NCBI GenBank assembly: GCA_021819125.1
Contig: JAKARW010000002.1
Coordinates: 1-64,000 of the forward strand
From: Pseudomonadota bacterium
GTDB lineage: Bacteria > Pseudomonadota > Gammaproteobacteria > Acidiferrobacterales > Acidiferrobacteraceae
Direction of reading: 5' to 3'
DNA: 64,000 nucleotides
The notes below the pieces were generated by a model. It worked only from the letters and a program-made list of their open reading frames with translations, made no database searches and was not told the origin of the DNA. Each line of letters opens with the position of its first letter. The stretch's first letter is position 1. A program made the position numbers and the translations under genes. This document shows positions 55,114-64,000 of the stretch, piece after piece.

Positions 55114-55601
55114 GGAATACGCGGATCTCCATGGGCAAGGACGGTCTCGGTCTGCCGTATCCGAAAGGCCGCAAGCGCCTCGCGGATCGCACTATCGTAT
55201 CCAGCAAGCAGCGCCGCCGCGAACAATGCCGCATTGATCGCCCCGGCCTTGCCGATGGCAAAGGTGGCAACCGGCACGCCAGCCGGCATCTGCACGATGG
55301 ACAGCAGCGAGTCGAGCCCCTTCAGGGCCTGGGACGGCACCGGCACACCCAATACCGGAAGCGCGGTCTTGGCGGCCACCATGCCAGGGAGATGGGCGGC
55401 GCCACCGGCACCGGCGATGATGGCGCGCAACCCACGCCCCTCGGCCTGCGCGGCATAGGTAAAGAGCAGATCGGGGGTACGATGCGCCGAGACGACCTGA
55501 ACCTCATGGGCGATACCGAGATCGCCCAGTGTCTGCGCGCCATGCTGCATCGTGTCCCAATCGGAACGCGACCCCATGATGATACCCACAAGTGCCGCCA
55601 T
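55110..55601 (-). CDS. purE: N5-CAIR mutase
   Basis: [56 protein letters not shown]; start moved to MAALVG. Confidence 0.95.
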   Translation of the reverse strand: MAALVGIIMGSRSDWDTMQHGAQTLGDLGIAHEVQVVSAHRTPDLLFTYAAQAEGRGLRAIIAGAGGAAHLPGMVAAKTALPVLGVPVPSQALKGLDSLLSIVQMPAGVPVATFAIGKAGAINAALFAAALLAGYDSAIREALAAFRIRQTETVLAHGDPRIP

Positions 55602-56199
55602 CAGGCCTCCCGACATCGGTTCCGGCCGATAAATCCGTTTGGGATGGCCGGATGTTGCCCAGTGCCGGCATTGTGTCACAGCTCGCGTCTTCCTGTCCCG
55701 CGCACGCATCACATTTCGCGCAGCCCGAGGCCACCTCATCACCGATGGGCACGCCCTCGCCTGGAGGCGTGGCTTGCAACACCTGGGGCCCACTCGCATC
55801 CCTGCATCCGCGCAAACCACAAGGAGAGGCCCGCCTTGCGGGCTTACGAAACATTCCCGCGTCTTAGGCAGAAAGTGCTTTCGAGGGCGTCGCGGGCAGG
55901 CGGCCATGGATCGGCCATCATGCGTCCAAAAGGCAGGACGGCAAGGCACCGGCGCCTTTATGTATATAAGGCGCTTTTGGACCCTTGAAGCTTCTTTGCG
56001 GCGGCTGCCTGCGCTTTAATCCTCGATCACGCATCTATGATCCGCTCCCATCCTGGCACCTATCGAGAATGGTTGGGTCATGGCGCGGACCGCGACCCAA
56101 CCGAGACGGGGCGGTTTTAGCGGGTTGCGCCGCAAAGCCGTTCGTTTTAAGGTGACTACCATGAAAAGGCCGTCACTTTAAGCGGCCCGTAGGGGGTTT

Positions 56200-56955
56200 G
56201 TGCAAAATTCCCGTTGCCTCGTCGCCTTGGCATTGGTCTTGAACCTCGCGATGGTGCCCTTCGCCTATGCCAAACCTCCGACTCCAGGCCCCACGCTCGC
56301 TCAAGGCATTGCCCGCGATTTCACGCAACCGCAGTCGGCGCTCGGCGCCCTGGGAGACACCACCGTCGTCGGCATCGGGCTCGGCCTTTTGGACTATGCG
56401 GGCCTACACAAACTCGATCACCCGGTCTCTCAGGACAACCACGGCGTCTATGCGATCGCCAAGACCCCCACCTTCCCGTTCGAACTTATCATGACGACGC
56501 TCGGGGCGGCGATCTGGGAAGGCGGGCGGACGCGGCTTGGGCATACCCTGTGGCAGAGTCTCGATGCCGCGGCGCTCGCCGGGGTCTCCACCCAGATCCT
56601 GAAGTTCACCTTTCAACGTAACCGCCCCTCGCAGAGCCCGAACAATCCGGATCTCTGGTTTCAGGGCATCCATTCGCAAAGCTTCCCGAGCGGCGACGTC
56701 TCATCAATCACAGCGCTCGTCACCCCGCTTATCCTTACCTACAAACGTCGCGAGCCCGCGGTCTGGGCGCTCGCCCTGGTGCCCGCCTTCGACATGGTGG
56801 CGCGAGTGAAGGCGCACGGGCATTGGGAGACCGACGTCGCGGCTGGCGCTGTGATCGGCGCCCTGAGCGGCTACTACGCCCATGAACGCCATAGTCCCTT
56901 CATACTAAGCCTGCTCCCGAATGGCTTCTATATGGGCTTAAGGAGCGCATTCTAA
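56200..56955 (+). CDS. PAP2-family phosphatase
   Basis: Signal peptide; KFTFQRNRP, SFPSGDVSS, ARVKAHGHWETD. Confidence 0.82.
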   Translation: MQNSRCLVALALVLNLAMVPFAYAKPPTPGPTLAQGIARDFTQPQSALGALGDTTVVGIGLGLLDYAGLHKLDHPVSQDNHGVYAIAKTPTFPFELIMTTLGAAIWEGGRTRLGHTLWQSLDAAALAGVSTQILKFTFQRNRPSQSPNNPDLWFQGIHSQSFPSGDVSSITALVTPLILTYKRREPAVWALALVPAFDMVARVKAHGHWETDVAAGAVIGALSGYYAHERHSPFILSLLPNGFYMGLRSAF

Positions 56956-57062
56956 GACAAAGCCGGGTCCGGCCGGCCCGTGGGGCATGCGATCCGATCG
57001 CGAGCGGACGCCCGACCGCCTTTTTGGGCGAGCCCGCGCTCCAGGGCGGCGGGATATAGTCA

Positions 57063-57169
57063 CCGGCCGTCACGGGCGCTTGCGGCCCTGGAGCATATCC
57101 GCGAGTCGCGCGAGCGCGGCCGCCAATTCGCGGGCCGTCTGCGCTCGCGGCCGCAAAATCTTGAGCGAG
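57063..57169 (-). repeat. Diverged direct repeat of the SNF2 helicase 3' end (copy A)
   Basis: Same orientation as 59008..59113; reads SLKILRPRAQTARELAAALARLADMLQGRKRP* versus SLKIPLPPAETARELATALARLADMLQGRERP*. Confidence 0.85.
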
Positions 57170-57564
57170 AGTGGCGCGGGCTCCGCTCGTACGAACAGCG
57201 CGAAACCGGCCCCCGCGAAGCGGGAAATCCGCTTCACTCATACTTTAGCAGGAATGAGTAAGCCTGATGGAACGGCCCGCAAGAAGGATCCGCAAGGCCT
57301 GTCGAGGGCGGGACGAGGCCTTTCCCCGATGGACAACTCCCGTCTGCTCTAAGGCGGCCGCCATGTTCACGCTTCAATATCCACGCCATGATGTTCCACG
57401 GCCTGGCCGCTTCATGCCTCGCGCGATTCCTGCCCGGACAACCTCGCATCCGATGCATGCGGCGGCGACGGGGCAACATTCCTATCACGGGCGCGGATCG
57501 TGCAAATGGGAAATCGGGCCCACACGGATCCTGCATGCCCAGTTTGTAGCGACCTGCGTACGCT

Positions 57565-58782
57565 CTAGAGATCTTCAAAGGGGAGCGCCAGAACCCCGCC
57601 TCCGAGCGGAGTTCGAACACGGCCCGTATGCACGACCAATCCATCAGCGCGCGCTTCACGGACCCATTCTCGAAACCTGAAAATCCCGCGGGCCATTATG
57701 GGCGACGGGGTGGCCGTCGCCTTGATTTCCAGAGGCAATAAGCCGGTCGCGGTTTCAATCACCAGATCGACCTCATCGCCGGTGGCGGTGCGCCAGAAAT
57801 AAAAGCGCGGCTCAAGTCCCCTGTGAAAAAACATTTTGAGAACCTCGCTTACCACTGCGGACTCGGCGATAGCCCCCGCCATCGGACTTAGCGCCGCATG
57901 CGCCGTATCGCGGATGCCGACGAAGTAGCACAGCATGCCCGTATCCGTGAAATAAACCTTGGGCGTCTTCACCAGTCGCTTACCGATATTCGCGAAATAG
58001 GGGCGCAAGATCACAATCTGATGTGTCGCTTCCAGCACCGAAATCCAGGCCCTGACGGTATTGGTGGCAAGGCCCAAGTCGCGCCCCATGTCCGCGAAAT
58101 TGATCAGTTGGGCGCTACGCGCAGCCAAGGTACGCAGGAATATTTGAAACTGCGTGAGGTCGCCTACCTGACGCAAAGTCCGTACATCACGCTCCAGATA
58201 AGTCTGTACATAACTTCCATACCAGAGCGCGACATCGCGCGCGGGTTCGGTGGCCGGCTCGGGAAACCCCCCGCGCACCGCCGCTGCCCAAAAATCGTAC
58301 CGTTTTTTGGGTACCGGACGCGCAGAGGTCTTGCCTTCCCAGGGTGGCAGTGCCTTGGGCGCGCCCACCAATTCCCGACGCGATAGGGGCAAAAGATAGA
58401 GAACGGCCGCACGGCCCGCCAGCGTCTCGGCCACCTGGTGCATGAGTAGGAGATTCTGCGACCCAGAAAGAAAGTATTGGCCTTTGAGCGCGCGCCTGGC
58501 ATCGATGCGCTCCTTGATATACGACAGCAGATTCGGCGCATATTGGATCTCATCTAAAATGAGCGGCGACTGCCATGCGTCAAGAAAACCACGGGGATCG
58601 GCGGTGGCAACCGCGCGCGTATCCGGTGATTCGAGGGAAACATAATGCGCGCGTCGACCAAAAATGTGACGCAATAGCGTGGTCTTTCCCGATTGCCGTG
58701 GGCCCGTCAATACAATTGCGGGGAATTCCCGCGCAGCCTTGCGTAGAATTGGCTCGATGGTGCGTGGTAGGTAGGCGACCAT
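57565..58782 (-). CDS. AAA+ ATPase with DUF4143
   Basis: IVLTGPRQSGKTTLLRHIFG, LESPDTRAVATADPRGFLDAWQSPLILDEIQYAPNLLSYIKERID, DTGMLCYFVGI. Confidence 0.9.
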   Translation of the reverse strand: MVAYLPRTIEPILRKAAREFPAIVLTGPRQSGKTTLLRHIFGRRAHYVSLESPDTRAVATADPRGFLDAWQSPLILDEIQYAPNLLSYIKERIDARRALKGQYFLSGSQNLLLMHQVAETLAGRAAVLYLLPLSRRELVGAPKALPPWEGKTSARPVPKKRYDFWAAAVRGGFPEPATEPARDVALWYGSYVQTYLERDVRTLRQVGDLTQFQIFLRTLAARSAQLINFADMGRDLGLATNTVRAWISVLEATHQIVILRPYFANIGKRLVKTPKVYFTDTGMLCYFVGIRDTAHAALSPMAGAIAESAVVSEVLKMFFHRGLEPRFYFWRTATGDEVDLVIETATGLLPLEIKATATPSPIMARGIFRFREWVREARADGLVVHTGRVRTPLGGGVLALPFEDL

Positions 58783-58785
58783 ATC

Positions 58786-58818
58786 GTGCAATTATGCATC
58801 CGAAATGCATAATTGCAC
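58786..58818. repeat. Perfect 14-bp inverted repeat GTGCAATTATGCAT-CCGAA-ATGCATAATTGCAC upstream of the DUF4143 ATPase start
   Basis: Read directly; lies just before ATG at 58782. Confidence 0.9.
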
Positions 58819-59007
58819 AATGCACTTTGTGCGTGCGCCCACATGCCAACCATGGGGTTGGCCGAGGGTACGCGCCCCGCATTCGCGTCCCCGATCTCGC
58901 GCGCCGAATCTACCACCGTACTAGTGTTTGCCAAGGGCGTGGATGGGCGGCGACCTCTGGGCCCCGAGGTTCACGGGCGGCCCGCAATCGACATCCGGCG
59001 TGGTTCG

Positions 59008-59113
59008 CCGGTCGTCACGGGCGCTCGCGGCCCTGGAGCATATCCGCGAGCCGCGCGAGCGCGGTTGCCAGTTCGCGGGCCGTCTCCGCTGGCGGCAGCG
59101 GGATCTTGAGCGA
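59008..59113 (-). repeat. 3' end of SNF2 helicase gene (copy B, in-gene copy of the repeat)
   Basis: Matches 57063..57169 with roughly a dozen mismatches by eye. Confidence 0.85.
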
Positions 59114-61492
59114 AGATCGGCCGCTTGCCGCGTCGCGCTCGACCCATGGGTGGGCTACGTCATCGTCGTGAGCCGCGGCAAAAGCGCCCAACAACTGGCG
59201 GCCGAGACCCGCAAGCGCCGCCCAGGGATCATTCGGGGCAGGCGTCGCGACCGGTGAAGGTCTTGCGTCCCCTTTATCAGGCTTCGCCGACGAAGGTCTT
59301 GCGTCGCCCGCGATACCCGCTCTGCGCGATTTCGCGTCCGCTACAGGTGCGGCGACCTCGAAGACTCGCTCCTCGGCGGGTGCCACCTCCGCGGCCTCCC
59401 CCATGCGTCCGGTCACGTTCTCCACGTCCTTCATGAATCGATTGAGGCGCGAACCGCCAAGCGACACCTCGCCCGCCCCTCCGTCTAGTATCCCGGCGGA
59501 TAGCGAACGCTTGAACGCGAGCACCCCCAACATGCCCTCTTCTATGGTCCCTTTGGCCACGAGATTCACGATACGCACCGGGCGCTTTTGCCCCATCCTG
59601 TGAATGCGCGCGATGCGCTGCTCGAGGATCGCCGGGTTCCAGGGCAGATCCATGTTGATAAGAGTGGTGGCGTGCTGCAGGTTGAGGCCGGTACTGCCGG
59701 CGTCCGTCGACAGAAAGACCCGACAGTCGGCATCCTCGGCAAACCGTTGCACGAGCGCCGGACGCTTCTCGGAAGGCACCCCACCATGAAAACTCACATA
59801 ACCGAGGCCGCGGGCCTCGAGCCTGCGGATCACAATGTCGTGACTGCGCGTCCACTGCGAGAAGATCACGGCCTTGGCGTCTTGCGCGGCCAGATCGTCC
59901 ACGAGCGCCGCCACTTCGTCGGCCTTCACGCCGTGATCGCTCTCGTGATCCAGGAGATAGGTGCTGTTGCAGGCCATGCGCATGTTTTGAAGGGCGCAGG
60001 TCAGGCGTCTTTGATCCGTGTCGGATAGAAAGCGCGTCTTGCGCCAACGCTGAACGATGCGCGCGACGATATCGGCGTTGTCCTCGTGATAGCGCATCTG
60101 CGCCTCAGTCATGGGAACGAGGATGGTACTGTCGGTCCGCCCCGGGAGCTGGCGCAGGACCTCGGCCTTGCGCCGCCGAATCATAATGGGTGCGAGCGTC
60201 TTGCCGATCGTGTCGAGACCGGCGTAACCGATGACGCGCCCGGCCTCGTCGCGCACCTGGTGCTCATGTAAAAGCCTCCAGGTAGGCCCGAGTCTATGCT
60301 GATCCACATATTGAACGATGGAGATCAGCTCCTCGAGCTTGTTCTCGAGCGGCGTCCCGGTGAGCACGACGGCATAGGGGCTGTCGATACGCTTCAGGGC
60401 ACGCGCGGCGATCGTGTTCCAGTTCTTGATGCGCTGCGCCTCGTCGACGATGACAAGCTCCGGCGCCCAGCCGGTGATGAGATCAAGGTCCGGATCGAGC
60501 TTTTCGTAATTGGTGATCTTGCAAAAGTCGTCCTGCGCATAATCCTTCTGCCGCAAGGCACGCCCGCCCGCGATCACGCGCGCCTTGCGGCCCGCGAAAC
60601 GCAAAAGCTCGCCCTGCCACTGATACTTGAGCGACGTCGGGCAGATCACCAGCACCCGCGAGACCCCGAAGTGGCGTGCCAGGATTTCGGCTGCGGCGAT
60701 CGCCTGCGCGGTCTTGCCAAGCCCCATCTCGTCGCCTATGAGGGCGCGTCCCGCGCGCACCGCGAACAAGGCGCCCTCGACCTGATAGGGGTACAGCGCA
60801 AGCTTGGTGAGCCGCGCGCGCCCCCAGTCGGCGGCGCCCCGCGGGAACAGGCGGTCCAGCGTCCGGGCGCGGTAGGCGGCATCGCGCAGCCCGGCAACGA
60901 AATCCAGGACCTCATCTTGAACCCGCAGCTCGTGGCCGGCCTTGGCGGCCGCGCTTATGAAGGACTCCAGATCGCCGGAGCGATCGGGGCGCAAGTCGCC
61001 CCCGGGTTGCTCGAAAAGCCCCGCCGATGCCCGCACCAAGGGGGCGGGGCAGGCGGTCCCCGGCCGGAACCGGACAAAGCGGTGGCCGTCATTATGCAAG
61101 ACGAGTTCCGAAAACGCCGGCTGGTAGCCGCGCGCGAAGGCCGCCTTGGCGCCGCGTTTCTTAAGAAGCTTGCCTACCACGAACTCGATATGCTTGCAGG
61201 TGCCGAGTTCATTGGTGGCGAAATCCGGACAGGAGCAGTGGTTGTCGCCCGGCTGCAGTCCGCGAACCGTCACGCGATAGCGGGATCGGGTCTCCGGATT
61301 GGTTACATGGAAGTCGGAGAATATCGCCTCGTCCCCAATATTCTCCCAGCGAAACGCCTGCTCGCGCCCGAACTGCCGGCGCAAGGCGCGCTGCCAGTCG
61401 ACGGGCGTAAGATCAGCGGGTTTGTGGGTATGGGGTATCTTCGGTTGCCCGCGCCTCTTGGGACGCGAACGGGTCTTTTGGCCTTGAATCAT
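59015..61492 (-). CDS. SNF2-family DEAD/DEAH helicase with SWIM zinc finger
   Basis: CSCPDFATNELGTCKHIEFV (SWIM), GDEMGLGKTAQAIAAAEIL, VDEAQRIKN, HRMGQKRPVRIVNLVAKGTIEE. Confidence 0.92.
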   Translation of the reverse strand: MIQGQKTRSRPKRRGQPKIPHTHKPADLTPVDWQRALRRQFGREQAFRWENIGDEAIFSDFHVTNPETRSRYRVTVRGLQPGDNHCSCPDFATNELGTCKHIEFVVGKLLKKRGAKAAFARGYQPAFSELVLHNDGHRFVRFRPGTACPAPLVRASAGLFEQPGGDLRPDRSGDLESFISAAAKAGHELRVQDEVLDFVAGLRDAAYRARTLDRLFPRGAADWGRARLTKLALYPYQVEGALFAVRAGRALIGDEMGLGKTAQAIAAAEILARHFGVSRVLVICPTSLKYQWQGELLRFAGRKARVIAGGRALRQKDYAQDDFCKITNYEKLDPDLDLITGWAPELVIVDEAQRIKNWNTIAARALKRIDSPYAVVLTGTPLENKLEELISIVQYVDQHRLGPTWRLLHEHQVRDEAGRVIGYAGLDTIGKTLAPIMIRRRKAEVLRQLPGRTDSTILVPMTEAQMRYHEDNADIVARIVQRWRKTRFLSDTDQRRLTCALQNMRMACNSTYLLDHESDHGVKADEVAALVDDLAAQDAKAVIFSQWTRSHDIVIRRLEARGLGYVSFHGGVPSEKRPALVQRFAEDADCRVFLSTDAGSTGLNLQHATTLINMDLPWNPAILEQRIARIHRMGQKRPVRIVNLVAKGTIEEGMLGVLAFKRSLSAGILDGGAGEVSLGGSRLNRFMKDVENVTGRMGEAAEVAPAEERVFEVAAPVADAKSRRAGIAGDARPSSAKPDKGDARPSPVATPAPNDPWAALAGLGRQLLGAFAAAHDDDVAHPWVERDAASGRSSLKIPLPPAETARELATALARLADMLQGRERP

Positions 61493-61936
61493 AAGTTCCC
61501 CAGGAAACATTCCGCAACGTCGATAGGGGTCGGGTGATAGCGACCGTTTGGCGTCACGGACATGGGGTCGGTCACAGCCGCCTTTTACCATGCGCGCGGG
61601 CGCCTGCGCCACGCATTCGATAGCAAGGCTTCATGCGCCACATGCCTCGATCGCCATCGCGGCGGATTGGCCATCCTTTAAGGATCGCAGACACCGGCCC
61701 CCGTTATCGCCACACGACTGCGCACGATACCGGTTTTCCTGGAAGATGGCACGATGAGCTGAGGCATCGAGGTTGCGATCAGAAGGGTAAGCGACCGTTC
61801 GGGGGCCACATACCGGCGATCCGCCCGCCAGGAAAGCGAAGGTCCGCGGCCCCGGCCCGATGCGGCGTAAGCCACGGACGCGCCGGGCATTCCGGCGCCA
61901 TCGCGCCGCGCCCGCAATCGCCGGCAAGACCGCGGC

Positions 61937-63004
61937 CTATCCTTCGGGTGATCGCAGGCCACGGCCTCTCGCGTACTGCGCCGCGCCAAGACCCTTGTGT
62001 GTCATGCCCTCGAGGGCCCAATCGCCCTTGGCGGCGCGCTCCAGACGATCGCGCACCGCGTCCCACTCCTCGGTGGCGGGCGGCCGCTCGACCAGCACCA
62101 TACGACAACCCCAGTGATCGATCGCGCGCAGGCGCGCGTAGAGCGCGCGACCATAAGCGCCGGCCGCGCGCGGCATCACAAGCCAACGGCACCGCACGGG
62201 TCCCCGGGCCGGGGGACGCAAGGCGATCACCGCCAGTGGCCGTGGCCCGAGGCGCCACTCCCGATCTGGATCGGCGACGAGCCGTAAGGGGGTCGCGGGG
62301 GCGTAATGAGAGGGGAGGCGTCCGGGGGCGCGCGGACCGCCGGTTGCCAAAAACACCGGTGTGCGACCGATGATGGCGGCCAACGCCCGTGGCGCCACCG
62401 CGCCCGGACGCAGTATGCGCGGCTCGGACCCGCTGAGGTCGAGGATCGTGGATTCGAGACCCACCACACAAGCGCCGCCGTCCAAAATCGCATCCACCGC
62501 GCGCCCAAGGCCTGCGGCGACATGCGCGGCGGTGGTCGGGCTCACGCCGCCAAACGGATTGGCCGAGGGGGCGGCCAAGCCGCGTCCGAAGGCCTTGAGG
62601 AGGGCCTGCGCCACGGGGTGCGCCGGAACGCGCAGACCGATTGTGTCTTGGCCACCGGTGACGCTATCGGGCAGGCCCGGGGCACGGCGCATGATGAGCG
62701 TCAGAGGCCCCGGCCAGAAGCGTTCGGCAAGCCGCCAGGCGACGGGCGGGATGTCGCGCGCGTACCGGCGCATCTGATCGGCATCGCTGATATGGACGAT
62801 CAGGGGATGGTCGGCCGGACGCCCCTTGGCGGCGAACACGCGCGCCACGGCTACGGCATTGTGCGCATCCGCGGCCAAACCGTAGACCGTCTCGGTCGGA
62901 AACGCGACCAGGCCGCCACGATCCAGTATCCCGGCCGCGCGCACGATCTCCGATTCCAAGACGCGTCGCGCGCGCCAAGGCGTGCCATCACACTCATCCG
63001 CACT
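61937..63004 (-). CDS. L-threonylcarbamoyladenylate synthase (Sua5/YrdC family)
   Basis: AGILDRGGLVAFPTETVYGLAADAHN, GLESTILDLSGSEPRILRPGAV, PSHYAPATPL. Confidence 0.92.
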   Translation of the reverse strand, partial: SADECDGTPWRARRVLESEIVRAAGILDRGGLVAFPTETVYGLAADAHNAVAVARVFAAKGRPADHPLIVHISDADQMRRYARDIPPVAWRLAERFWPGPLTLIMRRAPGLPDSVTGGQDTIGLRVPAHPVAQALLKAFGRGLAAPSANPFGGVSPTTAAHVAAGLGRAVDAILDGGACVVGLESTILDLSGSEPRILRPGAVAPRALAAIIGRTPVFLATGGPRAPGRLPSHYAPATPLRLVADPDREWRLGPRPLAVIALRPPARGPVRCRWLVMPRAAGAYGRALYARLRAIDHWGCRMVLVERPPATEEWDAVRDRLERAAKGDWALEGMTHKGLGAAQYARGRGLRSPEG

Positions 63005-63711
63005 CATGCCTCGGCACCCATGGCAAGTGCGGCGACAATCGCCGTCAGGGAAGGCGCGATGGCGCGCCAAGCAAGGTTGCCGTCTTTGGTGTCGTGATGA
63101 CGGACGATGAAAGGATCGCGCCCGAGCCAGTAGGCGAGATCGGCGCCGTTATCCATCTGCGAATCGGCGCCCAGCGCCGTCTGGTTCAACACCACCCCGG
63201 CCAGCATGAGGCCGCGACGCGCGACCGCCTCGGCCGTCAGCAGGGCCTGATGGATGGCGCCGAGCCGATCGGCGCTTACGACCAGCACCGGAAGACCGAG
63301 GGCTACGGCCAGATCGGCGTTCAGGGCATCGGCTGTCAGTGGCGAATAAAACCCCCCGGCGCCCTCCACCAATAAAAAGTCCCCGGGGTGGACCTCTTCG
63401 CGGCACGCCTGGACCAAATCGTTGAGGCGTAGGGTCCGGCCCTCCAAGGCCGCCGCGCGCGCGGGCGAAAGCGGCGCACGAAACCGGTAATGGCCAATGC
63501 GCGTAAGCGGCTCCCGGCCTTCGATCGCCGCGTGATAGGTCTCGCCATCGCCGGGATGCGCGCCGCCCTGTTGTGCGGTACAACCCGATTCCACGGGCTT
63601 ACGCGGCCGCACGATGAGGCCTTCACGGGACAACCGCCAGGCCAGCGCGGCACCGATAACGGTCTTGCCGACACCCGTATCGCTCCCGGTGATAAATACC
63701 CCTCGCATCAC
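63004..63711 (-). CDS. bioD: Dethiobiotin synthetase
   Basis: VFITGSDTGVGKTVIGAALAWRL, VEGAGGFYSPLT. Confidence 0.93.
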   Translation of the reverse strand: MMRGVFITGSDTGVGKTVIGAALAWRLSREGLIVRPRKPVESGCTAQQGGAHPGDGETYHAAIEGREPLTRIGHYRFRAPLSPARAAALEGRTLRLNDLVQACREEVHPGDFLLVEGAGGFYSPLTADALNADLAVALGLPVLVVSADRLGAIHQALLTAEAVARRGLMLAGVVLNQTALGADSQMDNGADLAYWLGRDPFIVRHHDTKDGNLAWRAIAPSLTAIVAALAMGAEA

Positions 63712-63890
63712 ACCCCCTTTAAGGCCCGCACCCCAAAATCACACGATCGGCTACCAGCGCGCGCGGACCGTTTTGCCGCCGTGGCTTGCCCTTTCCAAGA
63801 AATCGCCGTCAAGAAGATACACGCATCCCGCCACGTCCGCGCGTTGTGGCCCACCGGGCTTTGGTGAACGCGGATTGTTTTGCCACCGCA

Positions 63891-64000
63891 TCATATGTCG
63901 GAAAGCACGCGCGTGATGGTCGCCGTCAACATCGACAGATCCTCCGGACTTATGATATAGGGAGGCATCAAATAGACGAGCCGGCCGAAAGGACGCAGCC
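63891..64000 (-). CDS. bioA: Partial DAPA aminotransferase, C-terminal end only
   Basis: Minus-strand translation LRPFGRLVYLMPPYIISPEDLSMLTATITRVLSDI*; next to bioD; truncated by window edge. Confidence 0.75.
   Translation of the reverse strand, partial: LRPFGRLVYLMPPYIISPEDLSMLTATITRVLSDI

Noticed and set aside
57234-57659. 141-aa minus-strand ORF downstream of the DUF4143 gene
   Set aside because: Low-complexity high-GC composition and overlap with the ATPase 3' end; no motif
60296-61537. 413-aa + strand ORF opposite the SNF2 helicase
   Set aside because: Shadow ORF of the helicase

Overview
High-GC proteobacterial chromosome segment. The gene content (dissimilatory sat-aprBA, sulfide:quinone oxidoreductase operon, rusticyanin-like cupredoxin, complete Mo-nitrogenase island) suggests an acidophilic sulfur/iron-oxidising gammaproteobacterium, possibly Acidiferrobacter-like (taxonomy is inference). 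Layout: (i) 0-14.7 kb housekeeping: vapBC, murI, pilU/pilT, proC, thioredoxins, metX-metW, xthA, pyrE, tauE; (ii) 15.1-18.8 kb sat-aprB-aprA; (iii) 19.8-22.5 kb PAS-GGDEF-EAL protein with a degenerate EAL domain; (iv) 22.9-48.7 kb nitrogen-fixation island: nifHDK-fesII-nifEN-nifX-DUF269-DUF683-fdxB-nifQ, nifB-fdxN-hesB-nifZ-nifS-nifT plus two unknowns and a SIR2-like gene, nifVW-fixABCX, iscU, nifA and an lrv-type gene. I can read six -24/-12 (sigma54) promoters here, most with TGT-N10-ACA NifA sites; (v) 48.8-53.4 kb a rusticyanin-like gene and a dsrE-tusA-sqr-DUF1641 operon with a sigma54 promoter, divergent from a FisR-type regulator carrying the three-Cys sensory pattern; (vi) 53.5-64 kb purEK, PAP2, a DUF4143 ATPase module flanked by a duplicated helicase 3' end, an SNF2 helicase, tsaC, bioD and partial bioA. 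Most interesting: the readable NifA regulon (including a SIR2-like protein at the end of the nifB operon and O2-sensing cysteines in NifA), the FisR/sigma54 sulfide operon, and the duplicated-3'-end islet at 57.06-59.11 kb. All calls are by eye from the translations and raw sequence; no database search was run.
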